This document shows, piece by piece, positions 1 to 5,618 of a DNA stretch of 6,738 nt. A model generated the notes under the pieces. That model did no database searches. It was not told the origin of the DNA and saw only the letters and a program-made list of their open reading frames with translations. Source of the DNA: an uncultured Armatimonadota bacterium. Lineage in GTDB: Bacteria; Armatimonadota; UBA5829; DTJY01. Both the position numbers and the translations under genes were made by a program. How positions within the stretch are numbered: position 1 is the first letter of the stretch; each line of letters opens with the position of its first letter. Where the stretch lies: the NCBI GenBank assembly GCA_937875395.1, contig CALNCU010000313.1, forward strand, positions 1 through 6,738, given 5' to 3'.

Positions 1-82
1 TGGTCTGTCCCTGGCCTATGAGTATCTCTGCTTCCCGCAGTTTGTTTATGATTTGTTCCGTGGTGAAGTTCTTTTTTGGCAT
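1..82 (-). CDS. IS3-family transposase OrfA, N-terminal 27 residues (partial)
   Basis: The ATG is at 82-80 on the minus strand and the gene runs out of the window. The visible protein begins MPKKNFTTEQIINKLREAE and continues ILIGQGQT. This is the characteristic opening of the helix-turn-helix OrfA of IS3-family transposases (family pattern MPKKRFTxEQIIxKLREAE...GQ). OrfA binds the element ends and is normally fused to the DDE-type OrfB by programmed frameshifting to make the active transposase. A strong purine-rich ribosome binding site (AGGGGGG, positions 93-87) sits 4 bases before the ATG, which supports this start. Whether the full element is intact cannot be seen. Confidence 0.85.
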   Translation of the reverse strand, partial: MPKKNFTTEQIINKLREAEILIGQGQT

Positions 83-119
83 AATTCCCCCCTGTTTTTT
101 ATTATATTCCGAGCTTCAG

Positions 120-147
120 CATGGTTCTATTATAGGGGGTCAGGTCA
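120..147 (-). repeat. Terminal inverted repeat of the IS3-family element (one copy visible)
   Basis: On the plus strand the block ends in GGGGGTCAGGTCA at 147; on the minus strand it reads TGACCTGACCCCC. This form is typical of IS3/IS407-group terminal repeats. Only one end is in the window, so the inner limit of the repeat is a guess. A TATAAT hexamer lies inside it (134-129, minus strand), and another is at 106-101. Neither has a convincing -35 at 16-18 bases, so I do not call a promoter. Confidence 0.55.
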
Positions 148-253
148 AGACCGTGAGACGGAGATAATCGGCGCAGAGGCTGTACACCCCAACATTACCG
201 GTCACCAGGTGATGGCACTTAGTCTTTTCAACCTGCTTCACTCCAACATTTAA
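148..253 (+). pseudogene. SGNH/GDSL hydrolase, C-terminal remnant cut by the IS element
   Basis: About 35 codons survive and end at the TAA at 251-253. The translation ends with EAVHPNITGHQVMA, then LSLFNLLHSNI. This is block V of SGNH hydrolases, the catalytic His in the VHP context followed by the GH and the C-terminal helix. It resembles the end of the intact neighbour (EPVHPYQAGHQIIA), so the two were probably tandem paralogues in one operon. The GDS nucleophile and blocks II and III are missing because the reading frame enters the insertion sequence at 147. The upstream part of the gene, if it still exists, lies beyond the far end of the IS. An ATG-started open frame runs from 53 through the IS end, but its first ~32 residues are IS sequence and not hydrolase. 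Confidence 0.8.
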
Positions 254-294
254 CCTGTTTCCGCACAGGCAAACTTTGCATAAGGGTATACAAA

Positions 295-945
295 ATGTTT
301 CTTGTAAAAGATGGCCGGAAGTTTCTGTTTGCCGGAGACAGCATCACGGATTGTCACCGAAGGCAGGAAAATCCCCCGCTTGGCACAGGGTATGCCAGTC
401 TCTTTGCCGGGCTGGCAATGGCTGCATACCCGGAGCGCCATATTGAGTTCATAAACCGCGGCGTAGGAGGCAATACTTCCGGGGAGCTTGCCGCCCGGTG
501 GCGTGACGATGTGATAAGGCAGAAGCCGGACTGGATATCCATACTGATAGGCATAAATGACATAAATCTGCAGCTCTCCAGAGGTGATGAGGATTGCTCT
601 CCAGACAGATACCTGGAGCACCTGGATTACATGGTGGGGCAGGCACGGAAAGAGTTGGATTGCGAGATAGTGCTTATGGACCCATTTTACATGAGCACTG
701 ATACCTCAGGATGGACTTTCCGCAGTAAAGTTATGCAGACCCTGACGGAATACAGAAAGCATGTACTCAGCACAAGCAAAAAGCACAGCACCATGCTGCT
801 GCCCCTCCACGAAATATTCCAGCACCACATAGGCACCAGGGGAACGGAACCCTTCTGCCAGGAGCCGGTACATCCGTACCAGGCAGGACATCAGATAATT
901 GCGTGGAACCTGTACAAACTGTTGCAGGGAGAACTCACTGTCTAA
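295..945 (+). CDS. SGNH/GDSL-family esterase/lipase (intact)
   Basis: A 216-residue hydrolase of the SGNH fold, probably an esterase that removes acyl groups such as acetyl from glycans. Visible motifs are block I GDSITD with nucleophile Ser16, block II GVGGN (residues 56-60) with the oxyanion Gly, block III GIND with Asn88, and block V EPVHP with catalytic His193. The acid at position -3 from the His is Glu190 instead of the usual Asp, as in the truncated paralogue upstream. There is no signal peptide, so the enzyme is probably cytoplasmic and acts on imported oligosaccharides. The start is supported by AAGGG (282-286) placed 8 bases before the ATG. It lies 41 bases after the broken paralogue and about 32 bases before the GH130 gene, so it is part of the operon. 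The family call is strong; the substrate is inferred from context. Confidence 0.93.
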   Translation: MFLVKDGRKFLFAGDSITDCHRRQENPPLGTGYASLFAGLAMAAYPERHIEFINRGVGGNTSGELAARWRDDVIRQKPDWISILIGINDINLQLSRGDEDCSPDRYLEHLDYMVGQARKELDCEIVLMDPFYMSTDTSGWTFRSKVMQTLTEYRKHVLSTSKKHSTMLLPLHEIFQHHIGTRGTEPFCQEPVHPYQAGHQIIAWNLYKLLQGELTV

Positions 946-977
946 TAGAGCACAATCATGAAAGGAATATTCAGAAA

Positions 978-1874
978 TTGGTAAAACTCAAGCGTTACGG
1001 CAGCAACCCTATACTGTCCGCCGATTCCGCCCGTGATTGGGAAGCCAACCATGTATCAAACTCGGCAGCCGTAGTGAAAGACGGTAAAGTACACCTTTTC
1101 TACAGAGCAGAGGGCCGGGATACGCGCAACTCCTCGCAGGCATGGTTTGTCTCCAGAATAGGCCATGCAGTATCGTCGGATGGTTTCACCATAGACTGCA
1201 GATACCCGGAACCGGCGCTTGATATCTTAGGAGAAGAGTTACCCTTTACAGATGGTGTGGAAGACCCGCGGATTGTAGAGATTGACGGCGTATATCACAT
1301 GGTATACTGCACTACCTCCGTCTACCCGGAGCGTCTTGCCTGGGCAACAAGCAAAGACCTAATAACCTTTGACAAACACGGCATACTCATGCCCGACTAC
1401 TCGCAAAGGACGGCCGGACTCCTGCCGGAAAGGATTGACGGAGAATACGTACTCTTCCACAGAATCCTGCCGCACCTGTGGATTTCCAGAAGCCGGGATA
1501 TGAAAGAGTGGCACTCATCCCAGGTGTTGGTCCACTCCAGGCAAGGGCACTGGACCGAGAGCAAAATGGGTATCGGGGCTACCCCCATAAAGACTGAACA
1601 GGCATGGGTTGTCTTTATACACGGCAAGGACTTGAACAATATATACAGGCTCGGCATCATGTGGCTGGACCTTGAAGACCCGTCAAAAGTGTTGAAATTC
1701 CAGGAAGAACCTATACTGGAACCGGAGGCGGAATATGAACGAACCGGCTTTGTAAATAACGTAGTCTATACGTGCGGAGCCGCCGTACTGGGAGATGAAG
1801 TCATCGTCTACTACGGATGTTGCGACAAGTGCCTGGCAGCCGCCACCGTGCCGGTGAGAGCACTCAGAATTTAG
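978..1874 (+). CDS. GH130 family beta-mannoside phosphorylase / beta-mannosidase
   Basis: A five-bladed beta-propeller enzyme of GH130, whose members phosphorolyse (or in some subfamilies hydrolyse) beta-1,4- or beta-1,2-mannosides. From the TTG start the protein has 298 residues, beginning (L/M)VKLKRYGSNPILSA, a normal GH130 opening. Later landmarks are VHLFYRAEGRD, then DGVEDPRI with the expected proton-donor Asp at residue 96, a WATSKDLITF repeat, PERIDGEYVLFHR, GATPIKTEQAWVVFIHG, YRLGIMWLDLEDPSKVL and YYGCCDK near the end. The Arg of LFHR (162) and His of FIHG (215) are candidate phosphate ligands, but I cannot decide phosphorylase versus hydrolase by eye. A GTG at 903 is in frame and would add 25 residues, but these overlap the hydrolase gene and do not look like GH130. 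The TTG has AAAGGA (961-966) 11 bases upstream. No signal peptide is seen. Confidence 0.9.
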   Translation: MVKLKRYGSNPILSADSARDWEANHVSNSAAVVKDGKVHLFYRAEGRDTRNSSQAWFVSRIGHAVSSDGFTIDCRYPEPALDILGEELPFTDGVEDPRIVEIDGVYHMVYCTTSVYPERLAWATSKDLITFDKHGILMPDYSQRTAGLLPERIDGEYVLFHRILPHLWISRSRDMKEWHSSQVLVHSRQGHWTESKMGIGATPIKTEQAWVVFIHGKDLNNIYRLGIMWLDLEDPSKVLKFQEEPILEPEAEYERTGFVNNVVYTCGAAVLGDEVIVYYGCCDKCLAAATVPVRALRI

Positions 1875-1916
1875 CAATTGGCAAGAAATCACCATTAACA
1901 GAGGCTGATACAAAAA

Positions 1917-3140
1917 ATGTCCGATAGTATTTTTGAGGAACGATTGGGATTCTATCCATATGGTGTTCAGTATCACCGCGCCCCCACTCCCCTGCCGGAT
2001 GAATGGGAAGGCGATCTCAGGGAGATTGCCCGGGCCGGGTACACTCATGTTCAATACCGGCCCCAGTGGCGCTGGCACGAAAAAGTAAGGGGACATGCCA
2101 CATGGGAAGACCTTGATGAGCTCTTTGACCTGGCCCACCGGTTTAGGCTGCGAATAATCCTGAAGCCCATGCTGGAAACAGCACCAGACTGGGCATTTAC
2201 GGAACTGGGCGGCACCAGGATAGGTTTTCACGGCGTGCCGATCAGCCCAATTGCGCACGGCGCCTACTATGTAGGCGGCTGGTGGCCCTGCTTTGACAAT
2301 CCTCAGATCATTGATGCGGCAACAGCCTTTGTTAAAGAGCTGGCAGAGCGTTACCATAACCACCCGGCGCTCTGGTTCTGGAATGCATGGAACGAACCGG
2401 TGAGCCGCCCGCTGGGCCAGTGCCAGTGCCCGCATTCCATAAGTTCTTACCGCAAATGGCTGGAATGCCGTTTCAGAACAATTGATGCATTAAACGCTTT
2501 TGCAGGAAAAGCCTGGACTTCTTTTGAGAGCATCTTTCCGCCGTCTGCCGCAGATGATTACTTTGAAATGTTCATCTGGCGACAATGGGCGGTTTACGCA
2601 GTAGCCGAACAGGTCCGTTTCGTGGCGAAAGCTATCCGCAGCATAGATAACGGAGCCTTTATCATGACGCACGCTGGCGGTTCCAATGTAGTACAAGACG
2701 TTGCCGCAGCGTGCAGTGACGACCTCCTTAATGCTCAGCATGTTGACAGGTACGGTACCTCGTTTAGTATCTCTTTAAGCCCTGTCACCCCTGCCGACCA
2801 TGCACAACCTGATTACCAGTCCGACTGGATGAGGCGCGCAGACCCCTTCTACTGGTGTCACGAATTCTATACAAACTTTGACCAATGGTGCAATACACCT
2901 GACTGCAAAACTCTGCGCAGGCTTATCTGGATGGCTATCTCAGGCGGCGCTGCAGGATTCACCTTCTGGCAGTATCGCTCAGAGAGAGTAGGCTGTGAAA
3001 CCAATGGTTATGGCATGAGAGAGATAGACGGCGCCCCAACAGAACGCAGCAGACTCCATAGCCGCCGTGCTCAAAAAACAAGGGAACCGCCTGGCTGGCA
3101 CCAAACGGATTCCATCACAAGTTGCACTTCTTTACCATAG
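1917..3140 (+). CDS. GH42 beta-galactosidase, N-terminal catalytic part (frameshifted gene)
   Basis: This holds the TIM-barrel domain of a GH42 enzyme, which cleaves terminal beta-galactosides with retention. The N-terminus (FYPYGVQYHRAPTP) is close to the GH42 start, and PQWRWHE follows. The acid/base is Glu160 in WNEP and the likely nucleophile is Glu316 in WCHEFYTN. The latter is followed by the family stretch LRRLIWMAISGGAAGFTFWQYR and GCETNGYGMREIDGAPTE. Cys125, Cys169 and Cys171 match three of the four zinc Cys of the thermophile GH42 structure; the fourth position is Ser174, with His173 adjacent. True homology stops near residue 377. The last ~30 residues (RLHSRRAQKTREP onward) are out-of-frame sequence up to the TAG at 3138. 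The remaining domains continue one frame over. AGAGG (1900-1904) lies 12 bases before the ATG, and the gene starts 42 bases after GH130. Confidence 0.88.
   Translation: MSDSIFEERLGFYPYGVQYHRAPTPLPDEWEGDLREIARAGYTHVQYRPQWRWHEKVRGHATWEDLDELFDLAHRFRLRIILKPMLETAPDWAFTELGGTRIGFHGVPISPIAHGAYYVGGWWPCFDNPQIIDAATAFVKELAERYHNHPALWFWNAWNEPVSRPLGQCQCPHSISSYRKWLECRFRTIDALNAFAGKAWTSFESIFPPSAADDYFEMFIWRQWAVYAVAEQVRFVAKAIRSIDNGAFIMTHAGGSNVVQDVAAACSDDLLNAQHVDRYGTSFSISLSPVTPADHAQPDYQSDWMRRADPFYWCHEFYTNFDQWCNTPDCKTLRRLIWMAISGGAAGFTFWQYRSERVGCETNGYGMREIDGAPTERSRLHSRRAQKTREPPGWHQTDSITSCTSLP
3045..3055 (+). other. Frameshift site splitting the GH42 gene
   Basis: Family-like sequence runs in the first frame to GAPTER (codons to 3047) and continues in the +1 frame as ADSIAAVL from 3049. 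The sequence here contains GCAGCAGAC, so one extra base or two lost bases would account for the shift. The second frame is closed by a TAG at 3025-3027, so the change must lie downstream of that. There is no homopolymer or slippery heptamer at this point. Confidence 0.78.
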
Positions 3141-3996
3141 AGAATCTGACCTTATATCCAGAATCCAGGCTATGCGCTTCTTCATGGATGACATAATGCT
3201 GGAGAGACGGTCCACAGATTATCCATATAAAAACCATCTTAGAATCTCCCATGCCCTCTACCTGCATGCAGGTGAGACAGCGGACTACGTCATACCCGGC
3301 GATGACCTTTCCAATATAAAAATTCTGCATGCAGGCTATGCAGAAATAGTAGATACAGACATGTCCGGCTGGCTGCGCCAGTACGTGCATTCAGGCGGGG
3401 TTCTGGTTGTGGAATTCCCTTTTGCATGCCGTGATTCAAACACATGGGTAAGTAGAAAACGCCCCAATAATGACCTGGAAGACTTGCTGGGCTGCCGGGA
3501 AGCAAGAAGAGCAGTAATAGACGCAGGCATGGAACAGAAAGCCTTATTTGAGGATGATATTGTTCTGAGTCCGTCCGACTGGCGCATAGACCTTGAACCC
3601 TGCGGCAATGCAGAAATCATGGCGAGATGGAGCGACGGAACGGTTGCCGCGGTATCTCACAACTATGGAAAAGGCAGGGTTTTCTCATTCGGCGCAAGTT
3701 TTACATCAAGTTATATGCGCTGCCCTGACGAGAATCCTTCCAGTATAATTAAGCAGATACTGGACTCCGCCGGGCTTCGACCGCATACAGATACGCCCGC
3801 CAAGGTCTGGGTACGGCAGCGCAGGGGCGACAACCATGATATATGGTTTGTGTTCAACATATCCGATAAGCTGCAGCGCCTCTCTTTACCTGCAATTCCC
3901 GTCTCCGTCTGGGATAGCGATGGAGTTGAAATGAAAGGTTTGACTCTGAACATGGCTCCCGGCTCCGTCTGGGTTGGAGAAATGCCGATATGCTAG
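3049..3996 (+). pseudogene. GH42 beta-galactosidase, C-terminal part (trimerisation and beta domains) in the shifted frame
   Basis: This frame resumes the GH42 protein: ADSIAAVLKKQGNRLAGT, then PSQVALLYHRESDLISRI, which is the start of the beta-galactosidase trimerisation domain (Glyco_hydro_42M type). HSGGVLVVEFPFACRD and RPNNDLEDLLGCREA are further landmarks of that domain, and a C-terminal beta domain ends in GSVWVGEMPIC before the TAG at 3994. Joined to the upstream part, the protein would be about 690 residues, the normal GH42 length. The only in-frame start candidate nearby is a GTG at 3067, with no good ribosome binding site, so I regard this as half of one gene and not a separate gene. 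Without it the catalytic half would lack the trimer interface that shapes the active site in characterised GH42 enzymes. Confidence 0.85.
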
Positions 3997-4097
3997 GCTG
4001 GCAAGCTCTCTTTACGGGCCAGTAAATAACAAGATACCGGCACAGACACAGGCGTGCGCGTGTAAAAATCTCAGCACTGATTAAAAGGAGTGGCAGC

Positions 4098-4613
4098 ATG
4101 AAAATAGGTCTGGTAGACATTGATACTTCGCACCCGGAGGCATGGACGCCCATAATCCGGGAGCTTGGGCATGATGTAGTAGCAGTATGGGACGGCGGCA
4201 CAGTCCGTCCTGAAGACTACGTCCAAGATTTTGCAGAGAAAAACGGCATCCGCCATATATCGCAGAACCTGGATGATATGGCTGATCTGGTAGACTGCGC
4301 AGTTATCCACTCCTGCAACTGGGACCTGCACGTAAGCAGAGCCCAGGTATTTCTGGATAGGGGAAAGTCCGTGCTGCTGGATAAACCAATGGCCGGTAAT
4401 ATGCACGATATCCATCAGATAATCCGCTGGGCGGATGCGGGGCACAGAATAACAGGCGGATCATCCATGCGGTACAACTATGAAGCCGGAGAGTTTCTCT
4501 CGAAATCCGTAGATGAGAGAGGCGAGCCGCTGCTTATGCTACCCTATGGAGCATATTCGGTCCGGGTGCAAAAACGGTTCGCTACCTTGGGGAAAACAGG
4601 CAAAAGCAGATAG
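4098..4613 (+). CDS. Gfo/Idh/MocA-family oxidoreductase, N-terminal part (broken gene)
   Basis: This half carries the NAD(P)-binding Rossmann domain of a sugar-type dehydrogenase. It begins MKIGLVDIDTSHPEAW, a subfamily opening in which the classical GxGxxG is replaced by GLVDIDTSH. The pattern continues with VDCAVIHSCNWDLHVSRA and the LLDKPMAG motif (Asp95-Lys96-Pro97), equivalent to the EKP catalytic lysine motif of the family. RITGGSSMRY and GEPLLMLPYGAY open the substrate domain. Real homology ends near residue 153; the final residues (VRVQKRFATLGKTGKSR) are out of frame and end at a TAG. An excellent AAGGAG (4085-4090) lies 7 bases before the ATG, so translation starts here. It follows the GH42 gene by 101 bases in which I see no clear terminator or promoter. 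The reaction and sugar are unknown; an oxidoreductase for a sugar released by the neighbouring enzymes is plausible. Confidence 0.85.
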   Translation: MKIGLVDIDTSHPEAWTPIIRELGHDVVAVWDGGTVRPEDYVQDFAEKNGIRHISQNLDDMADLVDCAVIHSCNWDLHVSRAQVFLDRGKSVLLDKPMAGNMHDIHQIIRWADAGHRITGGSSMRYNYEAGEFLSKSVDERGEPLLMLPYGAYSVRVQKRFATLGKTGKSR

Positions 4614-4966
4614 AAATTATATGGAACAACGGCTGCAGAGGCATACTCAACATAGGCAAGATAGATAGCTGGCTGCCCTCCTACGCACTGGTAGTAACCA
4701 ACAAGGCCGTCCATAGCATTACGTTGGATACAAGCCGGGTCTACCGGGCGCTCCTTGAGAATGTCCTTCCCTATCTGGCCGGTGAGACTGAAGCGCCTCC
4801 CATCCCCATGACGGAATTGATAGAACCCGAAATGGCCGCCGTAGCCATGATGAAAAGCAAGAACCTGGGAGGAATCCCTGTAGAGATTTCCGAACTCTCC
4901 GAAAGTGATTACGCATATGATGGAACATCTTTCGGTGTGGAATATCGAAGGCTAAGCGGCTATTAA
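4556..4966 (+). pseudogene. Gfo/Idh/MocA-family oxidoreductase, C-terminal part in another frame
   Basis: The second half resumes with FGPGAKTVRYLGENRQKQ, then IEIIWNNGCRGILNIGK, and continues to IPVEISELSESDYAYDGTSF and the TAA at 4964-4966. This is the alpha/beta C-terminal substrate-binding domain of the same protein. The frame is open from 4517, but residues before about 4556 are not family-like. Relatives normally place a segment of roughly 25-30 residues, with a D/Y-x-G-x-H type motif that contributes a catalytic His, between the PYGAY and FGPGA stretches. That segment is absent here, so a small deletion probably caused the frame break. The first plausible start inside is a TTG at 4724, too late to make a working domain. 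Taken together, the gene is very likely non-functional. Confidence 0.8.
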
Positions 4967-4969
4967 TCT

Positions 4970-5366
4970 CCGGGAAGCATTGCCACCTGAAGTCAGCCCG
5001 GCAGAGGCAGCACACCAAACTTCAGAACCGCATTGATATCAGACGAAAGATGGAGTCGCACAAGGCGGCGAACCTTGGCTACATAGATTCCGGTATCAGA
5101 ACTCTCGAACTCGCACAAAAGGCCTATTCCCTGCATGAACAGCAGGATGTATATGAAAAACGGAAGTTGGCGGACTTTGTACTATCGAACTCGCTCTGGA
5201 AAGACGGCATGCTTGTGCCATCGTACCGTAAACCGTTCGATTTGATCGTAGAAGCAAACAAGAGGCTGTGGATAACTTTGAAGTGCTGAGTGGAAATCTC
5301 TCAAAAAAGGCGGAAAATGAAATTTGGCTCCCCTTCATAGACGCTTTCCGCAACTCTTTGACTTAG
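4970..5366 (+). pseudogene. Large serine recombinase, C-terminal remnant (frameshifted)
   Basis: Residues in frame 1 read SARQRQHTKLQNRID, then HKAANLGYIDSGIRTLELAQ, KAYSLHEQQDVYEKRKLADF and VLSNSLWKDGMLVPSYRKPF, continuing DLIVEANK. This matches the C-terminal coiled-coil and tail of resolvase/invertase-type large serine recombinases (family pattern ILELAQxAYSLYxQQ...EKRxLLxFVLSNCTWKDG). At about 5262 the reading shifts: frame 1 ends at a TGA (5287-5289), while the next frame continues EAVDNFEVLSGNLSKKAENE and IWLPFIDAFRNSLT to the TAG at 5364. The ENEIWLP stretch resembles the tail of this family. The catalytic resolvase domain and the zinc-ribbon domain are absent, so this is a fossil. An ATG at 5050 gives a 79-residue open frame, but it is an internal Met of the old protein. 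It starts only a few bases after the oxidoreductase stop. Confidence 0.78.
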
Positions 5367-5618
5367 TATCTCCCCTTCCAAGCCCAAGATTGCAGAGAGG
5401 CAGGCGCCTGATAAGAAACAGGTAAGCAGTCTCACGAAGGCAAGCGAAGGATGCAAATACCATCTGCCGGTAGTCCTTTGCCGTAAGCGCAAGACTTTTG
5501 ATATTATCTATCATAATGCAATTCGGAAGTTTGCTTTTACCGGGGTCTGTTGAGTAGAATGTACCAGTAGGCTCTCTATTAACGAAGGTCGTCCGTTCCG
5601 GCCCACGAAGATGCTATT
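5367..5618 (+). other. Intergenic stretch without a recognised gene
   Basis: These 252 bases separate the recombinase remnant from the radical SAM gene. An open frame without a good start runs from about 5368 to 5553 (ISPSKPKIAERQAPDKKQ and on to HNAIRKFAFTGVC), which I do not recognise. No tRNA, repeat array or T-tract terminator is visible. The right part carries a candidate promoter for the downstream gene. Confidence 0.5.
5478..5507 (+). promoter_or_regulatory. Candidate sigma-70-type promoter for the anSME-like gene
   Basis: TTGCCG at 5478-5483 and TATTAT at 5502-5507 are separated by 18 bases, a reasonable -35/-10 pair. It would give a leader of roughly 105 bases before the ATG at 5619. 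The call is by eye only; the leader shows no clear operator or strong hairpin. Confidence 0.35.

Larger units (their letters stand above)
1..147 (-). mobile_element. IS3-family insertion sequence, 5' end only
   Basis: This is the left end of an insertion sequence running off the start of the window. Read on the minus strand, it begins at 147 with a TG-starting terminal sequence (TGACCTGACCCCCTATAATA), followed by a ~65-base leader and then the start of an orfA transposase gene. IS3-family elements, especially the IS407-like group, have ends starting TG and ending CA and carry orfA close to the end, which fits. Right after the element, at 148, the sequence changes to the tail of an SGNH hydrolase gene, so the element appears to have inserted into that gene. 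The other end and any target-site duplication lie outside the window. The family is a confident call; the exact boundary base is inferred from the terminal CA. Confidence 0.82.

Noticed and set aside
101..147. Promoter for the transposase from TTGACC plus TATAAT on the minus strand
   Set aside because: The two hexamers are only 8 bases apart, far from the needed 16-18, and the second TATAAT lacks a good -35.
254..269. Small hairpin (CCTGT, 6-base loop, ACAGG) just after the SGNH remnant's stop
   Set aside because: The stem is only 5 base pairs and has no T-tract, too weak to call a terminator or regulatory element.
250..621. A 123-codon minus-strand open frame
   Set aside because: It is antisense to the intact SGNH hydrolase, whose motifs are clear, and it shows no domain or ribosome binding site of note.
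1683..2435. A 250-codon open frame on the minus strand
   Set aside because: It lies opposite the well-supported GH130 and GH42 genes, and its translation has no recognisable domain. It is a shadow of plus-strand codon use.
3040..3070. Programmed ribosomal frameshifting in the GH42 gene
   Set aside because: There is no slippery heptamer, no nearby Shine-Dalgarno stimulator and no strong downstream hairpin. GH42 genes are not known to use recoding.
3997..4097. Possible terminator or promoter between the GH42 and oxidoreductase genes
   Set aside because: Only a CTGGC/GCCAG pairing with a long loop and no T-run, and no paired -35/-10 hexamers. It looks like an ordinary within-operon gap apart from the strong ribosome binding site.
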